A stretch of DNA of 64,000 nucleotides from NCBI GenBank assembly GCA_914767715.1, contig OU612074.1, forward strand, positions 19,392,062-19,456,061. Direction: 5' to 3'. A program made the position numbers and the translations under genes. Of the stretch, positions 24,501-35,400 are shown piece by piece. Under the pieces are notes generated by a model. That model was not told the DNA's origin and did not search any database. It saw nothing but the letters and a program-made list of their open reading frames with translations. The stretch comes from Membranipora membranacea (lineage: Eukaryota; Bryozoa; Gymnolaemata; Cheilostomatida; Membraniporidae). Position 1 is the stretch's first letter. Each line of letters starts with the position of its first letter.

Positions 24501-25496
24501 ATTTCTTTGGGAAATAATATTTTTTTAAATATTATTGTGGCTCATCGGGTTTATATTGGTATAATACATAATTATATGTGGGTTTAGTTCACCCATGTTA
24601 AATACACTTCCCTAGAGTGAAGTTCAAAGTTTGGTCAGGAGGAGATAATCACCAAAATCAGCTAATACTTTTAATGAACTGAGAAAGTTATCCTACTGAA
24701 CTACATTTGGCGGTCTACAAAAGCAAAAAGCTGTCCCCTCAAATTCTGACAGTTTTTCATTCAGCCTATAGCCTTAAAACTCAACGTAAGAGAATTTTGG
24801 GATCAGTTTTTGCATTGCCTTCGTCCTTACAAAAAATAAGGCCAAGTTTTTTTTTATAAACCTGTAATAAGTAGCTGCTTCTTGTTATAGACGCTCAGCT
24901 CAGTCAAGCCGATGCCTGGATCTATACAATATACTATATTCTATAGAAAAGTGTTCGACATTGCCGCAAGTTCTGAAGTTAATAATATATGGTGGAACAC
25001 TAGAGAGAACATAGCTTCAGGCCTAAACATACCATCCAAACAGGTAACATTATATTAAAAAAGTTTATTCCGATTTCACAATTTTTGCTCAATCTGACCA
25101 TTGTAAGGATAATCCATGTCATCAGTACCAGCTGATCCAATGTTGTATGATTATAATCCAAAACCGTTTACATGATGTTACATTGCTAACATAGCCTATG
25201 CCCCACTTGATCGTTGGAGAATTTATATGGGGCAAAACTTGGTGGTCCATAGAGGATCGTATTAAGTAGAGTGCACTGCGTTTGCTAAAACAGAGAGCGA
25301 CCAATAATGTTAAAGAGTGAGAAATTACATAAAATCAAATCTGTCTTCGGTTTTATAACTTCAGATGCACCTGATGGAGACCAATTCTACATCTACATAC
25401 GATTCACTTAGCGGCAAATGTATAAATAATGTAAGAAACATCATTCAACAAAAGATAACTGAATTTAGAAAGGGCAAAGCGGCAAAGACTTCTTAA
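9561..25496 (+). CDS. Membrane-anchored alpha/beta-hydrolase-fold protein, probably a pseudoenzyme
   Basis: Exons 9561-9691, 10423-10628, 11322-11447, 12004-12163, 12981-13107, 14774-14980, 24891-25043 and 25365-25496 join in frame at consensus GT-AG sites to give 413 aa. Residues 1-50 are a basic, probably cytosolic tail. Residues about 52-69 (IIKWPLILLIIPPLI) form one membrane segment. An alpha/beta-hydrolase core follows: PTVILEAPSGG near 105-115, DIWTEV and RVCVYDRAGLGFSDRP (strand 4 and loop), the elbow FILVGSELGALVARF at 195-209, and HVILIDPLSPELF. In active members the elbow reads G-x-S-x-G. Here it is G199-S200-E201-L202-G203, so glutamate sits at the nucleophile position. No GH-type catalytic histidine is seen in the last exon. 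It probably binds a ligand or partner rather than hydrolysing; an unusual Glu chemistry is the alternative. A poly(A) signal is at 25591-25596. Confidence 0.82.
10662..10834. mobile_element. Small inverted-repeat element, CAGTGT... ends
   Basis: The left end CAGTGTTCTCCACTTAATTC and the inverted right end GAATTAAGAGGATTACACTG are imperfect TIRs about 175 bp apart, in intron 2 of the hydrolase-fold gene. A truncated relative containing GGCTGACGGGACCAGTGTCC lies at about 12386-12480 in intron 4. CAGTG ends suggest a Tc1/mariner- or Tigger-like MITE. Confidence 0.6.
12101..12386 (+). repeat. 80-bp tandem repeat that duplicates the end of exon 4 with its splice donor
   Basis: Four units start at 12101, 12181, 12261 and 12341 (the last is truncated near 12386). 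The first unit is the genuine 3' end of hydrolase-fold exon 4, including the nucleophile elbow and the AG|GTAATC donor. Units 2 and 3 carry the same coding end and a donor but lie in the intron. Unit 3 differs from unit 1 at five bases in the coding part, all in synonymous positions. Reading through the first donor meets a stop at once, so the extra donors cannot simply extend the protein. Confidence 0.9.
12687..12792. mobile_element. Fold-back MITE, TAGTCTAAGTGCTCAGACTCC arms
   Basis: Near-perfect inverted arms of about 50 bp with TA at both ends, in intron 4 of the hydrolase-fold gene. A second copy is at 23670-23772 and a scrap (AAGTGCTCAGACTCCAA) is inside the Harbinger element near 19267. 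Confidence 0.85.
13341..13693. mobile_element. Inverted-repeat element, AAC(T/C)ACTGCTGCC ends
   Basis: About 350 bp in intron 5 of the hydrolase-fold gene. Inverted arms include GACAAATAATTTGCACAAAC and its complement near 13570-13600, and the termini ACTACTGCTGCC / GGCAGCAGTGG. Its ends match the element at 440-733, but the body differs. Confidence 0.65.
14330..14560. repeat. Relative of the 26205-26738 fold-back element
   Basis: In intron 5 of the hydrolase-fold gene, motifs such as CTTGAAGGTTGGA, AGAGTAAGGATATA and CACTGCAGG...CTATAAC recur in the same order as in one arm of the larger fold-back element. A truncated copy. Confidence 0.5.
15815..17848 (+). CDS. Harbinger transposase (HARBI1-like DDE nuclease)
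   Basis: Three exons, 15815-16574, 16879-17080 and 17542-17848, join in phase to give 422 aa. The start ATG is the first in an open 253-codon exon. The N-terminal helical part (AEQRLGVTLYYLATGDSFSTLALLF.LGTSTI near 95-126) is the usual HARBI1 signature before the catalytic domain. The catalytic triad is visible: D176 in LGAIDGKHC, D226 in GRWSDGGTF and E306 in RRTIENTFGIM. LACCVLHNYM near the C-terminus is also characteristic. There is no stop or frameshift, so the enzyme could be active. It would cut and paste the 25-bp TIR element together with the MADF partner. Confidence 0.92.
18442..20317 (-). CDS. Harbinger accessory DNA-binding protein (MADF domain)
   Basis: Exons on the minus strand, 20317-20167, 19549-19387 and 18976-18442, join in phase to give 282 aa. 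The first two exons encode a complete MADF (Myb/SANT-like) domain: FEKLIELVRDHECLYN...YKDEIMKRNAWNEIAGKL, then VKQKWRYVRDQYVRKKKAHEE. A Ser/Pro-rich linker follows, with a basic patch (PGKRINPQFSTPQTKKTK) that could be a nuclear localisation signal, and an acidic helical tail. In Harbinger elements this second protein binds the subterminal DNA and helps import the transposase. The first ATG is at 20317; the frame is open only a few codons further up. The convergent layout with the transposase and shared TIRs support the role. Confidence 0.87.
19640..19970. repeat. Direct repeat inside the Harbinger element
   Basis: A segment including CTCACATTGTGAGGCATTTGATA-like sequence and GCAGAGCTGAGCA...ATTACTATAATTCAAACCCA occurs twice (about 19655-19765 and 19805-19965) in the intron between MADF exons 1 and 2. 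Non-coding. Confidence 0.65.
21241..21400 (+). pseudogene. Non-LTR reverse transcriptase fragment
   Basis: The frame contains VKYLGFEDYVQRIAGKASQRLYVVKKML. This resembles the thumb-side region VKYLGv...hi..Ka.qrL..Lrrl found after the FADD core in LINE reverse transcriptases. It is short and without the catalytic motifs, so a relic. It lies in intron 6 of the hydrolase-fold gene, to the right of the Harbinger element. Confidence 0.45.
23670..23772. mobile_element. Fold-back MITE, second copy
   Basis: Near-perfect inverted arms of about 48 bp (TAGTCTAAGTGCCCAGACTCC on the left), same family as 12687-12792. Here the 12 bases ATGGTTGCACTA occur on both sides (23660-23671 and 23772-23783), which may be a target-site duplication overlapping the element end. 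In intron 6 of the hydrolase-fold gene. Confidence 0.85.
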
Positions 25497-25590
25497 ACTC
25501 TTGTTTGGTTGTGTATTATTTATGCCTTTTTTTCACTTGTTTTTCTGAATGTCTTCGATGTCTTCCTGCTCAATTTACACGATAACATAT

Positions 25591-25596
25591 AATAAA
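25591..25596 (+). terminator. Polyadenylation signal of the hydrolase-fold gene
   Basis: AATAAA, 95 bases after the TAA stop at 25494-25496. Confidence 0.6.
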
Positions 25597-26204
25597 AAAA
25601 AATTGACCGTTCTATTGCTTTTGTTGATCACTACTCTTTCAATAACAATATCTCTTTGAAGATTAGCTTCATTGTATCCATGATCATTAACAGAGATGCT
25701 TCAGGAAACTAATATGGCAACGATTTAGAAATTCGTACATTTTTGAGTCAGTACCTCAATAGATTTGGATTTTAGATTTAGTTTATTTCATTCAGTCATC
25801 ATCAAAGACGATAGTATTGAATGCAATGCGATGGTGTGGAGGTGTAAAAGCAGGTTCTCACACTCCTAAGGTCTACCCCACCATGGGTTGTTAGAATGGA
25901 TTGCGTTGCTTATCGTTCGATCCCTGCAATAATACCAGAACCCAAACTATGGATACTCTTGGGTTCTGCTGCAGTTATGGAAACGAACTTTCCTCTCTGC
26001 CATTAGTTGTCCATAGCAAGTTTTTTGTACACTGTCTTCCTGCTTTTAGTTAAGTAAGTGTAGGAATTCTACCTCTGCTTCACTTTCTTAATTTTTCTGT
26101 CTAAATTACAGTACAGAATGAGGTCTAGGATTGATGGCATGTTGTCTATCCTGTCAAACATTGACTGCATGGCTTCATCACTAAAATCGTCTGTTTTTAA
26201 ACAT

Positions 26205-26738
26205 CCATATATAACATCATAGCGAAAGGATTTACAGAGGGGACACTTTGATGATCGTTATAGTGCCTGCAGGTTTTCGATGCAGTGGGAAAAAATTTAT
26301 TGATCTGCCCACCGACTAATTTCAATATTTATTTAAGTTACAATGTAACTTTTTTGATGCAGACATACCTACCTATGATAGGTCATAATTCATTCTGTAT
26401 TTATCCTATAGACTAAATCTATATGACATAACTCATTTTAAAAACCCACATAACTCATAGCCTATGTATCCTAGCAGAAAGTGGCAATAATATGGTGTAT
26501 GCTTGAAGGTTGGACATTTCAAAAAGTCGGATATCAGTCTGCACCAAAAATTTACATTGTAACTTATATAATTATTGAAATTACATTAGCAGGTGGCCAG
26601 ATTAATAAATTTTCCCTACTGCATCAAAAACTGCAGGCACTATAACCAATGAACTCCCTCTTCAAGAGGGAGTTCATTGGTATAACATCATTGAGTGTCC
26701 CCTCTGTATATCCTTACTCTGTGATAACATCGCATTCA
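26205..26738. mobile_element. ~0.5-kb fold-back element with a nested small hairpin
   Basis: The left arm (about 26205-26375; GGATTTACAGAGGGGACACT, TATAGTGCCTGCAG, GATGCAG, AGTTACAATGTAA) returns inverted at about 26545-26735. The right arm is interrupted at about 26648-26683 by a separate near-perfect palindrome, CCAATGAACTCCCTCTT and its complement. No coding sequence. Confidence 0.7.
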
Positions 26739-27179
26739 CCTCATATCGAAATGGCATGTCATTGAAAATATTCCGTATTTGCGTTTGACTATAACCCATA
26801 TTCCTAAAACAACGACTTCAAGTGAGGGTTGACCTTGTTTCTAGATACTGGATATACTCAGTTTTTTAGGCTAATAGATAACATTGTGCAATCAATCAGG
26901 GACAATGGAGCGATGTGTTGATTTGTGTGCCCTATACTGAACTAAGGTCAAGCTTCATCACATGTAGTTGAAATAAACCGGAAGAAAGAAGCGTTGTGTT
27001 AGTTCAGATCCAGCATTTATCGTATAGACTGATGTGAGATAGGACAAATAGCATATTTTGGTGAGTACTCTGACAATCTGACAATTAGTTACCAATGCAG
27101 AAGCTTTCATGGTTTTAGGGTTTTGACTCTGCAATCTAAATTGTCTACATATCATTGACTCTCAATACTCGCCTTAATA

Positions 27180-27413
27180 TTATTAAATGGTTGATTAAAA
27201 TCAAGCTGTGTTATCATGCACCACATCTCGAAGCATGGGCGGTGAAATATTAGTTACCTTAGGGGCTAGGCAGCAATCAGCTCTCTGTTTACAGGCAGAT
27301 TGGAGCTCACCAGGGGGCAGTAGTTGATGGACTGCAGTGGGATTCGAACCCACTGGTCTTCAACATTTGCACGCTGAAGGAATGGCGCCCTCACCAACTG
27401 AGCCACCTCCTAC
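27180..27413 (-). repeat. tRNA-derived SINE, family 1, copy A
   Basis: On the minus strand it starts GGAGTAGGAGGTGGCTCAG (A-box region) and has a B box, GGGTTCGAATCCCACTG. A body follows that ends near GATGTGGTGCATGATAACAC. Other copies are at 28632-28893 (-) and 36802-37034 (+). Confidence 0.8.
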
Positions 27414-27760
27414 TCCTAAAATATTATGAGGAATAAAATCCTGGGGGAATAACTTTTCGTCAATTGCAAACTGTTATCATTCGCCTGTTGCCGCTTAGAA
27501 GTAAAGGTGGCAGTTAGTAATTATAACAGGTCACAGTTTGACTGTGGTCTTTTGGACAATTATATAGTTTCCAGTCACACACATGAGTTATGGAATGACT
27601 ACTTGAAGGTTCTATTTCAGTATTCATTGCCTTAGGCCTACTGTGTGTGGATATACAGTGAAAAATGTGAGAATGGGTAACACAATCCTTACTTTGTTTG
27701 TTTTGACCCCATCTATTCTTCTGTTGATGTGTAATAACATATATGTTTAATCTAAATCAC

Positions 27761-27856
27761 GTTTGATCCATTTTGCCCGCATTGGAATTGCCCCCCTCAA
27801 CTGACACACCGAAGAGGGGGTTGGGGCAATTTCAATGCGGGCAAAATGGATCAAAC
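27761..27856. repeat. Fold-back element in the upstream duplication copy
   Basis: Arms starting GTTTGATCCATTTTGCCCGC fold on themselves around a loop near AACTGACACACCGAA. The same insertion is in the other duplicate at 29225-29337, so it predates the tandem duplication. Confidence 0.8.
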
Positions 27857-28631
27857 TTGATCAAGATTTGATAACAGTTGCGCTATTGTTATCAAGTTAT
27901 CATTCAACTCTATGGAACTGTTTTTTTGCAGTAAGATAGCCAGACTAAATCAGACTGAATCAGACAGGACCATTGGAACTTCAACATCCCCAGGCCCAGC
28001 CTCAACCAATAAGTAAGAACAATATATACATTGGCATCACATAACCTACCCTGTGCTATATAGTGTAACCGGTAACACATGCAGAAAATTGAAACGATTT
28101 GAATGTGACTATGTGCCGTCCATTAACAGTGACTAGCACACAAAGACAGATTATTCTATGACTCACTATTGAGGGGAATTTGTGGGTGGGGAAACCCATG
28201 ACTTTGATACAACCAATAAAAACTGGGAAAAACCACTGGTAGCCTGTGAGCCTAGCATAAAAAAATAAATCTATATTGGTGATTGTTGTTTTCATTGGCC
28301 AAAATGATAACAAGGAAGTGAAGCTATGTGTTTTTCGGCGAAGACTTGTAATAGGTTATTTTTAGTTCATTGCTATATTGGCTGGCCAGGAAGGCAGTTA
28401 TCTACACTGAAGAAAACTTTTCCGATGTGTGACAGGACAAAATAGATTTTGGTGAGTTCTCTGACAATCTGGCAATGAATTAGCAATGCAGAATCTTTCA
28501 TGACAATGGGTATTTAGCTTTGACTTATTTTCTCTCCAGTCTACTAAATTGTCTCCATACTTATCATTGACTATCGATACTCACCTTAATATTACCAAGA
28601 CAGTGTGTAGGGTTCAATAATAAACTCAATA

Positions 28632-28893
28632 CGCGCCTGTACTAAATGGTAGATTAAAATCAAGTTGTCTTATCACACGCCACATCTCAAAACAAGGGCG
28701 AAATATTAGTTGCCTTAGTGGCTAGGTCGCAATATCTGTGCCAGGTTGCTCTCTGTTTGCAGGCAGGTGGGAACACACCTGGAGGCAGTAGGCGATAGAC
28801 TGCGATGGGGCTCGAACCCATGATCTTCAACATTTGCATGCTAAAGGAACAGCGCTCTAACCAACACAACAGAGCCACCTCCTACTCCTAAAA
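28632..28893 (-). repeat. tRNA-derived SINE, family 1, copy B
   Basis: Same family as 27180-27413, more diverged (B box GGGTTCGAGCCCCATCG on the minus strand). Part of the tandem duplication. Confidence 0.75.
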
Positions 28894-29224
28894 AAAATTA
28901 TGAGGAATAAATCCTGGGTGATAACTTTTAGTCAGTCGAAAAATGTTATCATTCGTGAGAGCCTGTTGCCGTTTAGTAGTAAAGGTGGCAGTCAGTTACA
29001 ACAGGTCACAGTTTGATTGGAGTCTTTTTGACAAATACATATTTAACAGTCACATGCATGACTTTTGGAATGACTACTTGACGCTTCCATTTCAGTATTC
29101 ATTGCCTACTGTATGCGGATATACAGTGTAAAAATGTAAGAATGGGTAATGCAATCCATACTTTGTTTGTTTTGACCCCCATGTATTCTTCTGTTGATGT
29201 GTAATAGCATATAGATTTAATCTA

Positions 29225-29337
29225 GATCAAGTTTGATCCATTTTACACGTATTGGAATTTCCGCCCTCTACTGACACACCGAAGAGAGGAATGGGGCAAT
29301 TAAATTCCAATGCGGGCAAAATGGATCAAACTTGATC
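29225..29337. repeat. Fold-back element in the downstream duplication copy
   Basis: Starts GATCAAGTTTGATCC and ends with its complement; paralogous to 27761-27856. It lies about 65 bases upstream of the first-coding-exon acceptor. Confidence 0.8.
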
Positions 29338-29431
29338 AAGATTTGAACAGTTGCGCTATTGTTATCAAGTTATCATTCAACTCTATGGAACTGTTTTTTG
29401 CAGTAAGATAGCCAACACCGCAAGAATTAAG

Positions 29432-32400
29432 ATGAATCAGACAGGACCATTGGAACTTCAACATCCCCAGGCCCAGGCCCAGCCTCAACCAATAAGTAAG
29501 AACAATATACATTGGCATCACATAACCTACCCTGTGCTATATAGTGTAACCGGTAACACATGCAGAAAATTGAAACGATTTGAATGTGACTATGTGCCGT
29601 CCATTAACAGTGACTAGCACACAAAGACAGATTATTCTATGACTCACTATTGAGGGGAATTTGTGGAAAAACAGCTAAAACTCACTACAAGTGGTCCCAG
29701 CAGTGGGCCATGTAACGCCAATAAACCTAACACGTACGCTGCGTTTCATCGGTTGGTGATGGTAGAGTGGATTGTGCTGTAGGATGAGAGAACACTACTC
29801 CAAGTTTTTGTTTTTTGGAGATTGTCACCTGACGCTTGCTATTTACTGCCAGGCGATTGGTGCCACAGGAGTTGTGGGTTCGAGCCCCACTGGAGGAGCT
29901 CACAGAGATTGATTGTTCCAGCCCCCAGCAACCTAATGTGTATACATCTCCTTTCTAATGGTATCAAATCGCCTATATTATGGTACCTGTATAATTGTAC
30001 ACATACACCTCATAATAATATGCATACATCTAAAGGTGTAAAACATGATAGTTTTATGGACGTTTTGAAATTGAATTTTACTATTTTCTATTTTTAAATT
30101 GAGACTAGTCGGAAGTTTTATCTCATAAGTATAAGTCTCTCACTAATAATGCAAAAATGTTAGGGAGGGGGAGAAGCCTAGATACTTCAATCGATAAGCT
30201 CATACTTTGGATTTCATCTGTTGTATTTTCTTATTTTTGCAGTGCTTCTGCAACCCCCGGCAACAACTTCGTCTGAAATGGATTCTAATTCACAATATGA
30301 AAGTAAGTTAATTATCTTCAGGCTCACTTTCTACATTGACATCTTTATTGTCTTTGATTGTCTTTATGCATCACACTCCACTGCTCTTCCATAATTCGAA
30401 TATTAACTGGTTACTTACCCTTGCAGTGTCACATCAAATTCCCCCCTCGTGAGAGTGGTGACCTAGACAGTGGTGACTTAGTTGTGCTTAAATAATTTGA
30501 ATAAGTCTATCGTCACCACGCTCAGGGCTTTGACATAATTTGAATCAAATCCAATTATGTACAGCCAATATTTTAATTTGGCTTGACTGTAATGAAACAA
30601 AACAATCTGAACTCCCTCCTTCAATGGAAATTTTGGAAGCATAAGCGCCACCTATTCTATAACCCAGCCAACGTTACTGCCACAATATTAATACTCATTA
30701 ATTATTTTCTTTTTATACACCCTCACCTATACTAAACACATTCCTTTATCTGAAACCTCCCTGTTTTTCAACAGTATAGATTAACATTTGATTGTCCTTA
30801 TCCTCTATCTCAACACATGATTATTAATTAACCATGGTCACATAAATAACACACACATTTCACAACATTGATGCACAAATGGCTGAAAATTGAAGTCAAA
30901 GTTGTCATTACCTAAATTTTTTGGATATCTTTTGTCTATAACATGTATTTCCTTGACATTCGCAACAAGCAAACAACGAACAAAAATGGGAGTAAAAGTT
31001 TACCATCTTACATACGGGAGTTTTGTTTGGATACATCAATTGCATTTGTCCTTTACTTACTACCTTTTGGTCTTGTAAGATAATGTTATTTTTTTGACAG
31101 CCTTATAGACAGACTCCTGTATACATTATGTGACACTGATAGGACCAAATGTTACCCGCAAATTCAAAATCAAGCCCCATTGATATCTCATGTGTGAGGT
31201 TAGTAGACATGAACCTGTGTTTAGTGACCTGTTGATCCTCCACCCTCTCTCTGCTAAAAGTAATATGTTTAATTGGCTTGTATTACAGCAGCAGGCAAGA
31301 AGGTGGGGTTGATCATGTACAATCCTATATCTCGTGATGGAGCTGTAGAAGAAGCAGACAAGCTACACTCTGGACTTGAAGCTGTAAGCTGTGAGGTCAT
31401 CAGAGGAGAATGGTCAACTATAGCCCAGCTTATTAAGCTTATGGATGAAGGAATAAAATCAGCTGAAGACTGCTGTCTGCTGATGGTGTGTATCATGTCA
31501 CACGGCAGAGCAGGACTCCTGTGCTGTGAGGGTGGGGACGACTTCATTGCTATCAATTATATACTCTTGAGGCTCAAGCTAGAGCTTCCCGCAAACATAC
31601 CACTGGTGAGTACATTGAAAATAATTTTCGGCGGAATTCACTAACAACGGTGTTAAGAAAGACATATTATTTTCCTAGATTGATTCCTGGTTTGAACACC
31701 TGAACAAGATTGGGATTTTGGGTGTTTGATAAAAATCAATATTGCCTTTGTCAGTATGAGGGATTTATTTTTATCACTTGCAAAAAATGATGCATGGTAC
31801 TTCAGTAAAAACAAAATATGGTTACAGCCTTGCAATTTATTCTGTGTGTCTGTTAAAGTGATTGACACATGTCTTTTGAAACTGTCCCAGTCTAAAAAAC
31901 AAACTTCTATAAATGGTGTGCCTTAATTGACCTGAGGGGTAACTCTCTAAATTATCATGGATAAGGTTATTTTCATTATTCTGCTAAAACAATGGATGCT
32001 TGTGATTAAAAGAAATAGAATGTGTAGGATAAAAAGCAAGAAAACCATTGGTTTCTGGGGAGTTACTGGAGCATGACCCTGAAACTCTCTCAATAGACGT
32101 GAGAGTAAAAAATCTCTATGGCATTCAGCTATGCAAGGATTGTTGGCCAAAAATATGCTGTAAGACCCCGACTAGCTGCTGCTGAAGCTTAACTTTCATG
32201 CCATATACCTTGCATCAAATATGCCAAAAAAACTCAGCTTTTGTTGTAAGGTGGTGCTAATACAATCCTGTCAGCAGTCTCAGGGTGTACTAGGTAATCC
32301 CGATTATCCTGATGATTGTGATGCGTTGGCTGTGGCACAGTCCCGAGGTGGTGACTCACACATTGTCCTGGACAGAACACACACCCTACTTCTCTTAGCC

Positions 32401-35400
32401 ACAATGAGAGATGGATTTGCTAAGCGAGGTACATACACTGATGCCATAGCTCAGCAGTTCAAGCAGGCAAATGGGAAGTCAGATATACTTGATATCCACA
32501 CTAAAGCAGTCCGGAAAATGGAAGAACTTAATGAAAGAACTAACTATCAGACCCCAGAATTAAGGACCACATTGAAGATGCGTCTCATTCTTTCAGGTTA
32601 TATTCTTTAGTAATAATTGTGAGCATTGCCATGTTGATAAAGCTGAAATCTCAGTTAATCTCTTTGTAATGAATAGCGGGCTATCTAATTAGCGTCATCG
32701 ACCCATTCTTTTTTGGAAATGGTGAGATGGCGCAATCGGTTTGCGCACTTGCTATTCACTGCCAGGCGATTAGTGCCGCAGGAGTTGTGGGTTCGAGTCC
32801 CACTGGGGGAGCTTTCATTGCTGATTGTTCCAACCCCCAGCACCCTTGGGTATATCTCTCCTTTGTGTGTAATGTGCTGATCTTTTGACAACATTATAAT
32901 ACCACACCATTGAATTCCATATCTGGAATAGCATCATTAGCTTTCTTTTGCAAAACAAAGGGCTTGCAAAAATAGCCAGTCCCTAGTGGCAATCTAGAAA
33001 TGCCCTAATCATCGACACTGTAGCATTCTGCGCATGCTCAGCTCTGGGCATGAGCTGATCTCTGCAAAATTGAGTCTCGGAATTCCGAAGCCATCTGATT
33101 GGCTACCTGCTCTGGTGACATACTCCCCAAAGCGTGTGGATTTGTTACTGATAGTTATCCTCTCTTGTCATTATTAGCTGATTTTGATCGACAGTGTGTG
33201 CAGGGGATATCCCATTTCCCCTTTCAAAAGTTGCAATCAGAACCCAAACTAAACTCATTGTTCTTGCACATGCGCGAATTCAAGTCACGCATGATGCATG
33301 CCTAGCCTTACGACATCTGCTTTGTGGTAATGATACCCTAGTTTATCAGTGATCTACATGCCCAGTCAGATCACGAGAGTCAGTATGACACTGTAGGGGT
33401 ATAATTACTGTTTGCAACATTGTAAACAAGACAATTTCTCAGGCTAATTATTCATGCTCCTAGGGACAGCCAATCAGATAACAGTCAGATGGGTCCATGT
33501 GTTTAGTGTCCTAACCGTATAACGCTATGATACTATTTCCATTCTAAGAGAAGAATCTAATTCAGTGTACCACACTCATACAATAATAATACGAATAAGT
33601 TTGATAATAGTGCAGGCCAGCAGCATATCATTTGAACAGGAGTTACGGGAGTTAAGACAAATTGGAGCATCTTTATATTTGGGCTTGACTCACTACTGAA
33701 TCACCAAGGGAAAGTTTTAGCAGAAAAAACTCATTTCATCGATTTTCTACTCATGGCCCACTTATAAGCCTATATCCTGCTTAATAGAATTCACAGTTTC
33801 ACATTCCAGCCTCATCATGTGATCATAAACGTTTCCTTTTTCTAGTCCCTCAACTGATGTTTGTTAAGAAATTGGGAGATGGTGCATATGGAATAGTTCA
33901 TCTGTATCGGAACCCTGAAACCTCTGAGCTGTTGGCAGTCAAGCAGCTCAGGCAAGGAAGTCGAGATCAATCGCAGGTGCCTGGATTGAACTCACAATAA
34001 ATAAGTGCCAATTTATATGCACTATACTCATCCAACGCATCTTGTACTATATCATTTATGCTTGTGCTTGAATTGCTACATTATTTTTGTTGATATTATT
34101 GCTCAGTAATTTCATTATGTAGAAGTTTTAGTACGTCAACTGCCTTTTGCTACAGGTGGATTCTCTTCACCATGAGATAAAAGTTCTAAGCCAGATGGAA
34201 CACCAGAGAGTTGTCAGGTATATCAGGATGAACGATGATCCACTGAGCATTATAATGGAGTTTGTCCCTGGTGGTTCACTTGAGGATAAACTCAAGATCG
34301 GACCTCTAAACGAAGCAGATACCAGACATTACACAAACCAGATCTTAGAAGGCTTGACATACCTTCACCAAAAAAATATTATACACCGAGATTTGAAAGG
34401 TAATGTGACTGCTTGTATTGAGTTCAAATAAAGTTTACAACTCGAAGTCATGATCATTTACAACTGAATCATACATAAAGGTTGCCTCTGTTGAACCCAG
34501 CTGCAACATGAGTAATTGAATTGGCAAATTATTCAAGAGGTTCACCCTTTTGTCAGCTGTAATTTAACAACTCGGGACTTGTTTGACACGCTCTTCATGA
34601 CAGAGTCCAGTACTTTTGCATTAAAGATTTTAAGATTGTCACATTGCTGAAGTTTGCTGTTTACAGAGCTTGTAATGCCATGATATAGCTAGCTATCTCA
34701 CTAACTAGATGATGGTTCAAATATCAAGGGGTATTTGTTTGAGCATCTGGCCCCTCTCTAAAATGGCACTGGACAGCTGAGTCTGTGAATTTAATGCTAT
34801 TAAGTTGTTCGTATTTTTGGTTTTTTTTACTCACCAAATTGATTCATAATTCCAGTTATAGGGGATGTCTAATAGTTAGATAAACAGAGCGAAAAGTGAA
34901 ATCTGCTCTCATATAGTCTATGAAAAACTTTATAAAAGAATAATATCATTCCTGGAAATGTTCAGATTTTTTGCAGAGCATCTGTGAGTATGCAGGAATA
35001 TAATATGATGCAGAAGCGGATCGTAATATTTCTACTATTCTGACTATCATGATCAATTCTTGTGCATGTATGCACTATCCATTGTTGTATTTTTCTATAT
35101 TTAAGCTGCCAATGTGCTCTACACTGAGAATGATGAAATAAAACTGGCTGACTTTGGAGTGAGTAAACTGCTGAAAAATTGCACCATGGTAAACAGTCGC
35201 ATTCCTCAAAAAGAAGGAGTAGCAGGTAGCGCTCTTGCAAATACTTGTATTGGATCGGTGTACTGGATGGCACCTGAAGTTGTTCGCCAAGACCTTTATG
35301 GACGACGTGCTGATATATGGTGAGCAGTATCAGCTTTGGACCTACCGATATATGCGGGGAGCATCATTTCCAAAGCATAATTGGACCGTTGAATACTCCC

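Larger units (their letters stand above)
27041..28186 (+). repeat. Upstream copy of a ~1.2-kb tandem duplication (5' region of the caspase-kinase gene)
   Basis: Most of this block is repeated at 28431-29665 with scattered differences, starting with a TTTTGGTGAGT donor-like site and finishing at ATTGAGGGGAATTTGTGG. It includes a copy of the gene's first coding exon (27932-28012) with the same TTTTGCAG acceptor and AATAA|GTAAGAAC donor. This copy lacks the ATG AAT CAG start and is shifted in frame relative to the downstream copy, so it is probably non-coding or a 5'-UTR exon. Confidence 0.75.
28431..29665 (+). repeat. Downstream copy of the ~1.2-kb tandem duplication
   Basis: This copy carries the functional first coding exon of the caspase-kinase gene (29404-29495, ATG at 29432). 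It shares its SINE, fold-back and exon with 27041-28186. Confidence 0.75.

Noticed and set aside
27932-28012. Upstream copy of the first coding exon as part of the caspase-kinase coding sequence
   Set aside because: It lacks the ATG and an indel puts it out of frame with the downstream exons; kept only as a possible 5'-UTR exon.
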